A DNA stretch of 64,000 nucleotides from Olivibacter sp. XZL3 (GCF_004368405.1 NZ_SBJH01000110.1:48622-112621); one strand, 5' to 3'; positions 44,501 through 54,239 are shown, numbered from the stretch's first letter. Translations and numbers: made by a program. Notes: generated by a model not told the origin, from the letters alone.

Positions 44501-44663
44501 TTCGCCATTCCATGGATTTCAGCAGTTCCTGCTTAGCGGCGGGAATATCCTGCCCTTGGACAGAGAAAAAGCCCGTCATTAGGCACAGGGATATAGACAG
44601 TGTTAAGAGACTGCTTCCCCTTAGCCATCCGTTAGGCTGTTGCTTTTTTACGCTTGGTTTCAT
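41571..44663 (-). CDS. VPS10/BNR-propeller secreted protein, paralogue 1
   Basis: At 1030 residues it closely resembles its downstream neighbour: signal peptide (VQGQD), NIGPNRGGRSLGIAGS, then BNR/Asp-box repeats STDGGETWEEL, TIDGGKSW, and a C-terminal part with the shared segment YQVKNQSSQDPLNFPIKLNN. The pair arose by duplication. It lies 19 nt after SusD in the same operon, so it probably acts on or binds the polymer or peptide imported by SusCD. Substrate and activity are unknown; peptide binding is as plausible as glycan hydrolysis. Confidence 0.88.
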   Translation of the reverse strand: MKPSVKKQQPNGWLRGSSLLTLSISLCLMTGFFSVQGQDIPAAKQELLKSMEWRNIGPNRGGRSLGIAGSTKRKNEYYFGAVGGGLWKTLDGGITWKPVTDGQLNSSSVGAVAVSETNPDIVYIGTGETQFRGNIMQGDGVYKSTDAGKTWQHVGLKNTQAIARVRIHPMNPDIVYVAALGHPYGPNEERGVFKTIDGGKSWKKVLYKGDKAGGVDLIIDPQNPETVYASIWQVYRTPYKMWGGGGASGLFKSTDGGETWEELTRKPGMPQGTVGKIGVTVSPVDAKRVWAVVEADNGGVYRSDDAGATWKLVNNERKLRQRAFYYSRLVADPKDRDGVYGLNVGFYKSTDGGVTFDKTIKPPHGDNHDLWIATDDPNRLAEANDGGGTISVNGGDTWTDEDFPTAQLYHITVTKDFPYHVAGAQQDNTTIAVPSEDWTHMTTRTNSIKPGIGYAYSVGGGESGYIAQDPKNPDIFYAGSQGALLTRIDRTTGQTRDVQVYPRFFSGEEAKVLPERWQWTFPIVFSPKDPDRLYTCSQHVWFTENEGQSWTKISPDLTYADTATLGVSGGVITRDMNGPEIYATVFALAPSNHDVNTIWAGSDDGLVHITRDHGKNWENITPPDMPKDTRVSIIDESPHHAGTAYVAAKRYQMDDRAPYIWKTKDYGKTWTKIVNGIRSDDYVHSVREDIKVPGLLYAGTEHGIWVSYDDGVNWHSLRLNMPDTQVADLIVTEKDLVAGTHGRSIYVLDDIAPIRQLASLSADKTYLFEPYAAIRRVEDALIQYYLPSAPADLTIEIHDDKGELVASYAGEKEEKADNDEYAAYFRTQKMPSMKAGLNEFKWNLRYPGATAFEGMIIWSGRPQLGPFAPPGRYQITLKTGEQRFTKTLEIKLDPRLKGVTEADVKEQFALAMDLRNKTSQANEAVIKIRKIKKAITDAKAKDSKTMAKLSEIEENLYQVKNQSSQDPLNFPIKLNNRLASLWRSVETGDAKPTAGAYLVAEELTKELQAHLAALDVLLDSKELKPFIQQL

Positions 44664-44682
44664 ATATATTAGATTTAAGGGT

Positions 44683-46092
44683 TTATTGATAAGCCGGATT
44701 TTGCACCATATTGCTATTGGCGTTCATTTCAAATAAAGGTATTGGAAATAATGCCCGTTCAATATCCGTGAAGCTGATAGTGGTCGGGGAATTGAGACGG
44801 GGGACGTTTTGCACCCTTTCAACTATCTTTTCAGTACGCACCAAATCAAAGAAACTGTGCCCTTCAAAAGCGAATTCGAGTTGCTGTTCCGCCCAGATTG
44901 CTTCGGTAAGCGCCGCTGCGTCAGTCAGCGCTAATTGAGACACCCCCGCACGGCTACGAATCAGATTGAGATCGGCCAAAGCACCAGCCAGATCGCTCTC
45001 ACTTCGAGCCTTCGCTTCCGCTCGGTTAAGGTACATTTCGGCGATGCGGATGACGTGAATATTATCGATATTGCCTGTTTTATTGTATTTGGTAGGATAA
45101 TAGACTCCTTGGCTCGGTTCCACGGCATAGAGCGTACCTCGAATATCATTGGCATCTGCCTGTGCTTTTTCAACGAAGCTATTATGGCAAGCTAAGTCGC
45201 CACGTCCTCCCTGCGGTGTTGGAAAATACCAGTTCCGGACACCACTCTGATCTGCGTTGTTGAAGCTCAACTCAAAAACAGATTCAGTACTTAATTTGGT
45301 GGCAAAAATATCGGTATACGATGGGTTCAAAGCATAATTACCGTCGTCTATTACCAGGTCGGCATAACGAATACAAGAAGCAAAATCCCTTGTATAAAGA
45401 TATAAACGCGACAATAAGGCTTGCGCTGCCGCTTTCGAGGCCCTGGAGCGATCGGCCGAGCGAGGCAGCAAATTTTCCGCCTGAAGCAAATCAGCTTCCA
45501 CCATCGCGTAGCTCTCCATCAACGGCAATCGCGCGGGATTGGTCACTTGGCCTCTTTCATCCTGGCTGGCCGGCGCAAAACCCAAAGTTCCTACCACGTC
45601 AGGGTACCCGCCAAATGTACGCAGCAAGTCGAAATACGCCAAAGCCCGTACAAAATAGGCCTCGCCCAGCATGGTGCTCCGTTGTGTCTCTGTCAAGTCG
45701 CTAACTCCCGGCGCTAAATTTAAAATGGTATTTGCCACATAGATGGTGCGATAAGCGCGGCTATAGAAATAACCGATTTCTGTATTTCCGGTAGAATTTT
45801 GGTAGGTATCCATTTCACGATAGAAATCCCAGGTACCGATACTCTGTCCCTGATCGCTGGACACATCGCTCATGATCAAAAAATTCCGTCCATAATAATT
45901 CCCGCCCTGTAGCTGGTTATACAAACCGGCTACGGCCGCCTGTGCACTCCGGGCATCAGAAATAGCAATTCCTTCACTCAATTCATTACGGGGATCTTGA
46001 TTCAAGACACCATCGCAAGCGGTCAAAACACTACTAGCGGTGCAGATTAAAAGCACCATGCACTTAGCAATTTTATGATTGATCATTTTCAT
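44683..46092 (-). CDS. SusD/RagB-family outer-membrane lipoprotein
   Basis: ATG 46092 (MKMINHK) directly follows the SusC stop after AGAG, a plausible ribosome site, so the longer frame to 46116 is rejected. The lipobox LTAC places the lipid-bearing Cys at residue 26. The body follows the SusD pattern: NQDPRNELSEG at the N-terminus, EAYFVRALAYFDLLRTFGG in the TPR-like core, and VHVIRIAEMYLNRAEA-type and C-terminal FFDLVR and RALFPIP segments. SusD proteins cap their SusC partner and capture substrate at the cell surface. The first gene of the pair is the adjacent SusC. Confidence 0.95.
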   Translation of the reverse strand: MKMINHKIAKCMVLLICTASSVLTACDGVLNQDPRNELSEGIAISDARSAQAAVAGLYNQLQGGNYYGRNFLIMSDVSSDQGQSIGTWDFYREMDTYQNSTGNTEIGYFYSRAYRTIYVANTILNLAPGVSDLTETQRSTMLGEAYFVRALAYFDLLRTFGGYPDVVGTLGFAPASQDERGQVTNPARLPLMESYAMVEADLLQAENLLPRSADRSRASKAAAQALLSRLYLYTRDFASCIRYADLVIDDGNYALNPSYTDIFATKLSTESVFELSFNNADQSGVRNWYFPTPQGGRGDLACHNSFVEKAQADANDIRGTLYAVEPSQGVYYPTKYNKTGNIDNIHVIRIAEMYLNRAEAKARSESDLAGALADLNLIRSRAGVSQLALTDAAALTEAIWAEQQLEFAFEGHSFFDLVRTEKIVERVQNVPRLNSPTTISFTDIERALFPIPLFEMNANSNMVQNPAYQ

Positions 46093-46096
46093 CTCT

Positions 46097-49066
46097 TTAA
46101 AAATTAAGGTTAACACCGGCCATAAACGTACGTGGTTGAGGCATACTGTAAAACTCGATACCTTGTGTTAGCGTATTCGAGGCAGTACCTGTTAATTCGG
46201 GGTCTAAACCCGTGTAATTCGTTATCGTGAACACGTTCTGTCCAGACACATACACCCTCGCGGTCGACATACCGATCTTCTTGGCAAAAGAAGCAGGCAG
46301 GCTATAACCGACAGTGATGTTTTTCAGTCGCATATACGAACCATCTTCCAGGAAACGAGAAGGACGTATATCCGAAGCATAATTATCAGCCGTCATCCGC
46401 GGAATCATTGTTATATCACCAGGTTGCTGCCAGCGGTCGAGCTGACTCGTAGAAAAATTAGTGCTTCTGGTTCCTCCATGTTCCTGAAAGAATCGATTCC
46501 AATTCAGTTGATCATTTCCATAGGTATATTGCAAGAAAGCGCTCAGATCGAAGCCCTTCCACTTAAAGCTATTGGTAATACCGCCGAAGAAATCGGGGTT
46601 GGCCGACCCCACAATACGACGATCATTATTTACATCGAATTCGCCGTCGCCGTTGACGTCTTCGAACTCGATCGCTCCCGTTTGCGGGTTCACCCCTGTT
46701 TGCGGGTGTAGGTAAAAAGAGAACATTTCACCTCCCTCTTCATAACGATAGATATCCCGGTTATACACATTGAATGGTGCCGCCAGTTTTAAAATTCTAT
46801 TCTTATTAGTGGCAATGTTAAAACCTAAATCCCATTTCAACGCGCTGCTAGGCCCTAGAACATCGGCATTAATACCCAGCTCTACGCCTCTATTTCGCAT
46901 TTCGCCAAAATTTTGAACAAGTTGATCGAAACCTGTCGTACGCGGAATCGATACGGCTAGCAATAAATCTTTGGTATGTTTGTTATAATAATCAATATCG
47001 ATGTGCATGCGGTCTTTAAACAGGCCAAACTCAATTCCCAGATCCAACTGGTTCGTCGTTTCCCATTTCAGGTTGGGATTGGCCAATTGGGTAGGGGCGA
47101 TACCCGCCAAATCCGCGTAAGCGCCCCCTCCCCATAGACCCAGTGACTGGAAATCGTTGATGCCGCTCTGATTTCCGGTAACACCGTAACTTCCCCTAAG
47201 TTTAACGGTACTTAGGAAACCAAGGTTTTGCATAAACGACTCTTCACTAAGCACCCAACCCAGTCCGACTGACGGAAAGGTGCCCCACTTATTCTCCGAA
47301 CCAAAGCGGGAAGAACCGTCTCGGCGTAAGTTCATCGTAAACAAATATTTAGATTGGTAGTTGTAGTCGACACGCGAAAAGAAAGAAGCGATGCCATAGC
47401 TTGTACTGGTTGAGGAGGAGCGCAGCACAGCAGCAGCTACGATCTCTTGAAAGGCATCGGACGGAAAACCTTGTCCGGTAGATGTTGCCACATCAGTCCG
47501 CGACTGCTGAAAGGTCGTTCCTATCAAGGCATTCAGGTTATGCCCGGCAGCAGTAAAACGATAACTCAGCACGTTTTCTTGAATCCAGTTGCTATTATTG
47601 GTACCCAGCCTTTGCGCAACGCCTCCCACCGCCGAACCATTATTGGTTTTGGAGTTATCGTATACGCTTTCGGCTACATTGCTATAATCGAAACTGAAAT
47701 TCGATTTCAATTTCAAATTAGGAATAAACTCATATTCGGCAAACACGGTACCCAAGAATCGATTGGTAAGCATACCAATGGTGGTTTCATTGATCGCCGC
47801 GAGTGGATTCTCAAAAGTAGGAATCTTAAAATACGACCCGTCTTCATTATAAATACCATGGTTGGGCGGATAAAAGAAGGTTCCCTCTAAGCCCCCTGAG
47901 ATATTATCGTCGTTTCGTAGTCGCTTCCGAGAGTTATGGGAATAAAGTATACTCGTTCCCATATTAAGTTTATCGATCGGTGTAAAGTCGAGATTTACCC
48001 TGGTTGTTGTTCTGCTAAAATCTGAATTCTTCATGATTCCCTCTTGCAAAAAATTATTACCGGAAATCATATAGCGTACTTTCTCTCCTCCACCGCTGAT
48101 GGATAGATCGACGTTTCGGAGCTGCCCTGTCCTTAAGATCGGCGAAGCCCAATCGGTATTCAACGCGCTGGCCGGATTACTATAAGGCGCCGGATTTCCG
48201 GCATTCTCAGCCACCTCGTTCATCAACATTTCAAAAGAAGGACCATCCACTACTCCTGGCTTCTTGGTGATTTCCTGCCCGCCCATGTAGGCACCGATGT
48301 TGATTACAGCCTTCTTGTTCGCTCCCCGCTTAGTCGTAATCAGCACTACGCCGTTGGCCGCCCTTGCACCGTAAATTGCTGTTGCCGAGGCGTCTTTTAA
48401 CACTTCCATTGACTCGATGTCCGCTGGATTAATATCGGCCATCGGATTCGTAATACCGCCGCCAATGCTTAGGCCTGAAAGGTTGTTTGACTGCATCGGG
48501 ATTCCGTCAATAATATACAGAGGTTCACTGGACGCATTGATAGATGACGTACCGCGAATACGGACAGAAACGCCCCCTCCGGGTGTACCCGAGTTAGAAC
48601 TCACCTGTACCCCCGAAGCGCGGCCCTGTAAAAGTTGGTCGCTACTGGATGCCGGAATATTGGCAATTTCCTCTGCTTTAACCTGCGAGATGGCACTGGT
48701 AACCGTCCGTCGACTTTGGGCACCTCCGTAACCCGTAATCACCACTTCTTCCATTAAATTCTCTGTAGCATGTAGCTGAACACTTATTTGGCTTTGATTG
48801 TCTACGCTTAGCTCTTTTGTTTCATAACCGAGGAATTTGAATACCAGCACTGCGTTTGCTACGTTGGTCTGTAATTGGAACTTGCCATCAGTTCCTGTTT
48901 TCGTTCCCTGCGTCGTCCCCTTTATCAGGACGCTCACACCGGACAAGGCGCTATTATCGCCTCCATCGACAACGATTCCTGTAATGGTTTTCATTTGGCC
49001 GCGCGCCAGTTGGCCGAATAGCAGCAAGAAGCAGAGGAGAGTTAGTTTCGGTTTCATAAAAAGCAT
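46097..49066 (-). CDS. SusC/RagA-family TonB-dependent transporter
   Basis: The 989-residue protein has a signal peptide (LARGQ), an N-terminal carboxypeptidase-like (CNA-like) domain (GIVVDGGDNSALSGVSVLIKG), the TonB box region EEVVITGYG, a plug with ASATAIYGARAANGVVLITTK, and a barrel ending with the aromatic LNF. It imports a polymer or peptide across the outer membrane with SusD. No STN domain or paired sigma/anti-sigma genes are nearby, so regulation is by other means. ATG 49057 (MKPKLT) is an alternative start. Confidence 0.95.
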   Translation of the reverse strand: MLFMKPKLTLLCFLLLFGQLARGQMKTITGIVVDGGDNSALSGVSVLIKGTTQGTKTGTDGKFQLQTNVANAVLVFKFLGYETKELSVDNQSQISVQLHATENLMEEVVITGYGGAQSRRTVTSAISQVKAEEIANIPASSSDQLLQGRASGVQVSSNSGTPGGGVSVRIRGTSSINASSEPLYIIDGIPMQSNNLSGLSIGGGITNPMADINPADIESMEVLKDASATAIYGARAANGVVLITTKRGANKKAVINIGAYMGGQEITKKPGVVDGPSFEMLMNEVAENAGNPAPYSNPASALNTDWASPILRTGQLRNVDLSISGGGEKVRYMISGNNFLQEGIMKNSDFSRTTTRVNLDFTPIDKLNMGTSILYSHNSRKRLRNDDNISGGLEGTFFYPPNHGIYNEDGSYFKIPTFENPLAAINETTIGMLTNRFLGTVFAEYEFIPNLKLKSNFSFDYSNVAESVYDNSKTNNGSAVGGVAQRLGTNNSNWIQENVLSYRFTAAGHNLNALIGTTFQQSRTDVATSTGQGFPSDAFQEIVAAAVLRSSSTSTSYGIASFFSRVDYNYQSKYLFTMNLRRDGSSRFGSENKWGTFPSVGLGWVLSEESFMQNLGFLSTVKLRGSYGVTGNQSGINDFQSLGLWGGGAYADLAGIAPTQLANPNLKWETTNQLDLGIEFGLFKDRMHIDIDYYNKHTKDLLLAVSIPRTTGFDQLVQNFGEMRNRGVELGINADVLGPSSALKWDLGFNIATNKNRILKLAAPFNVYNRDIYRYEEGGEMFSFYLHPQTGVNPQTGAIEFEDVNGDGEFDVNNDRRIVGSANPDFFGGITNSFKWKGFDLSAFLQYTYGNDQLNWNRFFQEHGGTRSTNFSTSQLDRWQQPGDITMIPRMTADNYASDIRPSRFLEDGSYMRLKNITVGYSLPASFAKKIGMSTARVYVSGQNVFTITNYTGLDPELTGTASNTLTQGIEFYSMPQPRTFMAGVNLNF

Positions 49067-49422
49067 ATTAATGTATGGTTAAAAATATTTGCTAGAACCA
49101 AAACCAACAACAGTGCGGCAAATATTGTCAGTATTGATTATTTCATAATTTGTACTGCACAATATTAGATATATTTTATTTTTTATCGAAAAATAGTATT
49201 AATTCAGTAATTTTTATCAATTTTATTGAAATAAACAACAATATATTCTTTTTTAATCGACAAAAGATTTGTGTTTGTAGTAAAATTTTTCAAAAAAGCA
49301 CATATACACCATAATATTTATATCATAAACCAAGTATTAAACACATAAAAGCATTTTTTTAAACAAAAATTAACGTCTTTTGCATTGAGAATAACATACA
49401 AATTTGCTTTTATAATAAAATT
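49067..49422. other. Very A/T-rich divergent region between SusC and the heme receptor
   Basis: This 356-bp gap separates two divergent TonB receptors and is strongly A/T-rich. No exact TTTG/TAnnTTTG pair was found on either strand, though AATATTTG (minus, near 49127) is close to a -7 box for susC. It may hold a Fur or other metal-response site but none is clear. Confidence 0.5.
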
Positions 49423-51690
49423 ATGAGAATCAAAAACAACATAAACCGAAAAATAGATTGCAAAATCACATTGAATATCATAATAACAGCTATATCACTA
49501 CTCACCATCGGAAAAAAACCCGTCTTATCCCGTGAGAAGGACGAAAAAACAAATAAAACAGATTCCATTTATTTAGATCCGGTACTCATTGGCGCAACCA
49601 GATTGCAACAGCTTGACAAAAACTTACCGATAAAAATCACACGTATTAATCAAAATGACATAAACTTTCTTCAACCACAGACTACGGCCGACCTTTTAGG
49701 GCACACAGGCGAGCTACTCATACAAAAAAGCCAGCTTTCTGGAGGAAGTCCCATGATCAGAGGATTTGCAACCAATAGGGTCTTGATCACCGTAGATGAT
49801 ATACGGATGAATACCGCGATTTTCCGAAGCGGAAATTTACAGAACATAATCAGCTTAGACGCGCTGTCAACGCAAGACGTCTCGGTGCTTTTCGGTCCCG
49901 GATCAGTGATTTACGGCAGTGATGCGATCGGCGGGGTGATGAATTTCCACACCTTAACCCCCTATTTCAGTGAATCGGGCACTACATTGGCAAAAGGCAA
50001 TATATTAACCCGCTGGTCTTCCGCCAATCAAGAAAAAACAGGACATATTGATCTCCGACTCGGCTGGCGAAAATGGGCAAGCGTTACCAGTATTACTGCA
50101 ACCGATTTTGACGACTTAAAAATGGGCAAACACGGCGGCCAACCATCCTACCTTCGGCCAGTATATGTCATCCGTGAAAACCAACAAGATGTGGTTGTAC
50201 AAAACACCGACCCCTACAAACAAATACCAACCGGTTATCAGCAATTAAACCTGCTGCAAAAAATTTACTATAAGCCCAGCGAAGCCTGGACCCTCCAATA
50301 TGCATTTCATTATTCCACCAGTTCAGACAACGCGCGATACGATCGGCACCTACGTTACCGAAACGGGTTGCCGCGTTCTGCAGAATGGTATTATGGCCCA
50401 CAAGAATGGATGATGAACCATCTCGCTCTCGTACATGAGGCACCAAAGGCGCTTTTTGACCGTATGAAGATCAACCTCGCTTATCAATACTTTAAAGAAA
50501 GCCGGCATGATCGCGACTTAAATCAAACGAATAAAATTCACAACACCGAAAAGGTACATGCTTATTCCCTCAATGTTGATTTTTATAAATCTCTCGGCAC
50601 CAAAAACAGTTTAAACTACGGTTTAGAGAGCATCTATAATAAAGTGCGTTCTTTCGGATCGGTTGAAGACATCAGCACCGGGGAAGAAGATAACGGCCCA
50701 AGCCGCTATCCTGATGGCTCGTCCTGGACCTCGCAAGCACTTTTTCTGACCCATCAATTTCAGCCAAGCACGCGCTTTGTATTACAATCCGGTTTGCGCT
50801 ACAACTTTTTCAATATCCGCGGAAAACTAGACCAAAGCTTTTACCCCTTTCCCTTCAGTCAAATAAAGTTGAACGATGGCGCTTTGACAGGAAGCATTGG
50901 CTTTGTTTACCTCCCGACCGACTCATGGCAAACCCGGTTTAATGTTTCCACCGGCTTCCGCGCACCGAACATCGATGATATTGGTAAAGTGTTCGAATCC
51001 ACTCCCGGCGCTGTGGTGGTACCGAATCCGGCGCTGGCCGCAGAGCATGCCACAAATGTCGAGCTGGGAGCCGCAAAGCGTATAGGAAGGCTAGAGGCTG
51101 AGCTGACCGGTTATTATACCTACCTCGATCAAGCCATGGTACGGCGCCCCTTTACCCTGAACGGACAAAGCGAGATTGAATATAGCGGAGAGCTCAGTAC
51201 AGTGGAGGCCATACAGAACGCAGCTTACGCCGATGTTTATGGCGTTACTGCAGGTTTAAAGTATCAACTACCGTTTCACCTACAGCTAAGTAGTCGTTTC
51301 ACTTACCAGCATGGTAAAGAAGAATTGGATGATGAAACAACGGCTCCGCTCAGACATGTCGGTCCTTCGTGGTTTGGCAATACCCGTTTAAGCTATCAGT
51401 ACAAAGGCCTTCGTGGAGATTTATACGTGATATACAACGCGTCAGTTCCGTACAAAGACCTTGCTCCTACTGAACGTGAGAAGGATTATATGTATGCTGT
51501 AGATGAAGAAGGCAATCCTTTCTCGCCCGCTTGGACAACCTGGAACATCCAAACCTCCTATCAGTTCAATAAAACCTTTGGACTACATGCAGCCTTGGAA
51601 AATTTAACAGATCGGATGTACCGCACCTATTCGTCGGGTATCGTTTCAGCAGGAAGAAACCTTGTTTTCAGCCTTCGTGCATCTTTTTAA
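49423..51690 (+). CDS. TonB-dependent receptor, heme/hemoglobin type
   Basis: The 755-residue protein has a plug with GGSPMIRGFATNRVLITVDDIRMN and GPGSVIYGSDAIGG, and a barrel with FRAPNIDDIGKVFES and VPNPALAAEHA, corresponding to the FRAP/NPNL regions of heme receptors. The final strand ends LVFSLRASF. A signal-like hydrophobic N-terminus (NIIITAISLLTIG) is present. It should import heme or a related iron complex across the outer membrane. No heme-lyase or ABC partner is nearby. Confidence 0.88.
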   Translation: MRIKNNINRKIDCKITLNIIITAISLLTIGKKPVLSREKDEKTNKTDSIYLDPVLIGATRLQQLDKNLPIKITRINQNDINFLQPQTTADLLGHTGELLIQKSQLSGGSPMIRGFATNRVLITVDDIRMNTAIFRSGNLQNIISLDALSTQDVSVLFGPGSVIYGSDAIGGVMNFHTLTPYFSESGTTLAKGNILTRWSSANQEKTGHIDLRLGWRKWASVTSITATDFDDLKMGKHGGQPSYLRPVYVIRENQQDVVVQNTDPYKQIPTGYQQLNLLQKIYYKPSEAWTLQYAFHYSTSSDNARYDRHLRYRNGLPRSAEWYYGPQEWMMNHLALVHEAPKALFDRMKINLAYQYFKESRHDRDLNQTNKIHNTEKVHAYSLNVDFYKSLGTKNSLNYGLESIYNKVRSFGSVEDISTGEEDNGPSRYPDGSSWTSQALFLTHQFQPSTRFVLQSGLRYNFFNIRGKLDQSFYPFPFSQIKLNDGALTGSIGFVYLPTDSWQTRFNVSTGFRAPNIDDIGKVFESTPGAVVVPNPALAAEHATNVELGAAKRIGRLEAELTGYYTYLDQAMVRRPFTLNGQSEIEYSGELSTVEAIQNAAYADVYGVTAGLKYQLPFHLQLSSRFTYQHGKEELDDETTAPLRHVGPSWFGNTRLSYQYKGLRGDLYVIYNASVPYKDLAPTEREKDYMYAVDEEGNPFSPAWTTWNIQTSYQFNKTFGLHAALENLTDRMYRTYSSGIVSAGRNLVFSLRASF

Positions 51691-51710
51691 GAAAGCACTG
51701 TACACAGGGA

Positions 51711-51742
51711 CACCATCACACCGGATAAACCCGCTGATGGTG
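51711..51742. terminator. Hairpin between convergent receptor and acyl-CoA dehydrogenase genes
   Basis: CACCATCA (51711-51718) and TGATGGTG (51735-51742) form an 8-bp stem with a 16-nt loop. No T tract follows; a bidirectional terminator is possible but weak. Confidence 0.4.
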
Positions 51743-51743
51743 C

Positions 51744-53261
51744 CTAAACGAAATCCGCCCAAAGGGCACCTTCCTCATAGTCCATCAGCGCTACCGCCCC
51801 ATTATTGCTAACAAGTTGCCCCATCAGCATATCCACGTCCATACGTACATGTTGACAGGTAATATCAACCAGCTCGCGGTTAAATCCGGCATCCTGCAAT
51901 ACCAACACCATATCAAAACAGATGATCCGGGCGATGATTCTCCCCAGGGTTACCAGATCACGCTTCTTCGGTTGCTCCGGAAAATCGAAATCCAAACTTT
52001 TGGCAAAATAAGGTGCAGCATGTGCCGTCAGTGCATAAGTTTTCAAATAGCGCAATAGATTTCGCTCCTTGCGTTTCCGCATGAGCTTAGCCACCGATTC
52101 CGCCACTTGTGTGTAGAGCATTTCATTCGAACCTTCAAAAATCTGGAAAGGCCGACTATCCACTACCGCCCTACCCGCTATATGATCTAAGCGATAGCCA
52201 TTGGCACCCGACAGCTGTAGCGCTATCTGCGCCGATTCGTGCATTAAATCGGTCACCAAAGCCTTTACACTGTTCGCATCAATGCCGTTTCCAGACACAT
52301 CCTGTTCGATGGAGCTGACCTTCGAGCCGTAAGAACACATCGCCGAGCAGATGGTATAAGCGGCCTGAATGCGCGATAACTGAAACTGCACGGCATCCAT
52401 TTCACGCAAAGGCAAACCACCAACCTGCCTTGTTTTACAGTGCTGCAAGGACTCATCCAACAATCGTTTAATAAAGCCCATACCCATTCCCGGAAACTGC
52501 AGCCTGCTGCGATGTAACATATCCAACATCAATTTGAGTCCTGTACTCTCGGGCAACAGGCGCTGTGCGGCCGGCACTTCCACATCAATATGATTCAGGC
52601 CATAAGGAATGGCATAAAGCCCCAAACTATTATAACGTTCTTTTACTTCGATTTGCTGTTCGGCACGACTGTTATCCGTTAAGAAAAAGTCAATATCGCG
52701 CACCAGTTCACCCTGCTCATTCTTCCTCCGTGCCGCTACCAGCCAAAAGTCGGCCGCTCCCGTTAGGCCCTGCCAATGCTTCTCTCCCTTAATCCGGTAG
52801 CTATTGGCTTGTTCGGTATAATAGCTTTGCATGTTGAGTGCATCACTTCCATAATCCGGCTCGGTAATCATCAGTCCCCCCATCGCCTTGTTCTCCAAAA
52901 ACTGTTTAAAGATGTCATCCTTTATTCCCACCTGCCCATATTTGGCAAAAGGTTCCAGAAAGAGGGCGATATTAATTCCAAAAATGAGCGAAAGTGATAA
53001 TGACTCATAAGAAGCCGCCGATAACACGCTTAAGCATTCCTTCACAATTGCGCCGCGCCCTCCATAGCTTTCGGGGATAGCCACCGAAAGCGGCTTCATA
53101 TCCATAATTTCACTCAAGAAACTGGGCGGCAGGCCCCTATTTAAGCTAAGGGTATTATAGTCGTATTCAGTACGAAACAGGCTTGCTAATTTTTTCCTAA
53201 ACGAGTTAATAAAGAGATCAAAATTCTGGACCTCACTTGCGGGCAGTTCTATATTCATCAT
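51744..53261 (-). CDS. Acyl-CoA dehydrogenase
   Basis: The 505-residue flavoprotein contains ITEPDYGSDALNMQ, a substrate/FAD segment, the loop EKHWQGLTGAADFW, and IFEGSNEMLY with the active-site region near residue 376. Length exceeds the 380-residue core owing to an N-terminal helical part and a C-terminal extension with about 110 extra residues. It oxidises an acyl-CoA or other fatty substrate; specificity is not evident. An AraC gene lies 111 bp upstream in the same direction, so they may form a regulatory pair. Confidence 0.88.
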   Translation of the reverse strand: MMNIELPASEVQNFDLFINSFRKKLASLFRTEYDYNTLSLNRGLPPSFLSEIMDMKPLSVAIPESYGGRGAIVKECLSVLSAASYESLSLSLIFGINIALFLEPFAKYGQVGIKDDIFKQFLENKAMGGLMITEPDYGSDALNMQSYYTEQANSYRIKGEKHWQGLTGAADFWLVAARRKNEQGELVRDIDFFLTDNSRAEQQIEVKERYNSLGLYAIPYGLNHIDVEVPAAQRLLPESTGLKLMLDMLHRSRLQFPGMGMGFIKRLLDESLQHCKTRQVGGLPLREMDAVQFQLSRIQAAYTICSAMCSYGSKVSSIEQDVSGNGIDANSVKALVTDLMHESAQIALQLSGANGYRLDHIAGRAVVDSRPFQIFEGSNEMLYTQVAESVAKLMRKRKERNLLRYLKTYALTAHAAPYFAKSLDFDFPEQPKKRDLVTLGRIIARIICFDMVLVLQDAGFNRELVDITCQHVRMDVDMLMGQLVSNNGAVALMDYEEGALWADFV

Positions 53262-53372
53262 AGTTACATGTTATATTTGCAATCAACTTTCACAAATCTA
53301 ATTGGCAAAAGCGTAAGAAGCTGTTTGATTCTGTGCAGAGACTAGGACAAATCGTGCATAGACCAAAATTAG

Positions 53373-54239
53373 CTACATGGCCTTCAGGCGATAGGCCGTA
53401 GGCGACACACCCACCAGCTTTTTAAAAACACGCGAGAAGTAAGATGGATCCGGAAAATCGAGCTCATAGCAAATATCGGAAACACTTTTACTCGATTCGG
53501 CCAACATCAGCTGTGCGTGCATCACCAACACTTCCAAAACGAGTTGTTTGGATGATTTATTATAAACCGCCGATACACATCTGTTTAAATAGTTCGCCGA
53601 TATAGCGAGTTTGTCCGTATAGAAACCGATATGCTTGTGTTCCCGGCAATGCTTATGCACCAACTGCCTAAATAGCGTGGCAATCTCTTGCGTCCTGGAA
53701 AGCGTATGGTTAGATGCCGAAAGCTTAATAATCTTCAACAACAAAGATTTGAGCAAACTTTCGGCCAATTCTTTATAAGGCTCGGCTGTATGAAGCTCCT
53801 CATAAAGCAGCCGAAGGAGTTGATCGAGGCCATCACTTACCGCTGCTGATAAATTAAGGAGCGGAGAGATTGTAAAGATGTTTAGAATCTCTTGCTCCCG
53901 AAAGATAGACGTCATGGCACTGTCGTTTATCAACACACAATGCCCTTTAGCCGATTTATCTACCGATTTGATGGCCGAAATATTACCGAAAGGGCTGATG
54001 AGTACAGCGGGTGCTTCCACCGTATAGACCTTTGTACCTATCTGATGTTCAAAAGAGCCTTCCGTTATATGGATCAATAAATTATAGCCAAAGAGGATGG
54101 GTGGTATGGGGATTTTGAGATAAGGCGCGATATCGCTGAGCCGGAAAACCTTCACCGGCGAACGCTTATAGCGAAGGTGGTCCATATTGCCCACCATAAA
54201 TCGTGCTACAAATTCATCCGCATTAACCGCTTTTTCCAT
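53373..54239 (-). CDS. AraC-family regulator, likely for the acyl-CoA dehydrogenase
   Basis: ATG 54239 (MEKAVNADEF) gives 288 residues; an upstream in-frame ATG at 54272 is also possible. Residues about 40-130 form a cupin-like sensing domain. The C-terminal double HTH includes ISANYLNRCVSAVYNKSSKQL and SVSDICYELDFPDPSYFSRVFKKLVGVSPTAYR, diagnostic of AraC/XylS. The next gene downstream is the acyl-CoA dehydrogenase, so regulation of that enzyme is plausible. Confidence 0.88.
   Translation of the reverse strand: MEKAVNADEFVARFMVGNMDHLRYKRSPVKVFRLSDIAPYLKIPIPPILFGYNLLIHITEGSFEHQIGTKVYTVEAPAVLISPFGNISAIKSVDKSAKGHCVLINDSAMTSIFREQEILNIFTISPLLNLSAAVSDGLDQLLRLLYEELHTAEPYKELAESLLKSLLLKIIKLSASNHTLSRTQEIATLFRQLVHKHCREHKHIGFYTDKLAISANYLNRCVSAVYNKSSKQLVLEVLVMHAQLMLAESSKSVSDICYELDFPDPSYFSRVFKKLVGVSPTAYRLKAM

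Noticed and set aside
38528..44663. T9SS C-terminal sorting domain in the propeller proteins
   Set aside because: Both C-termini are helical and charged and lack the conserved beta sorting domain.
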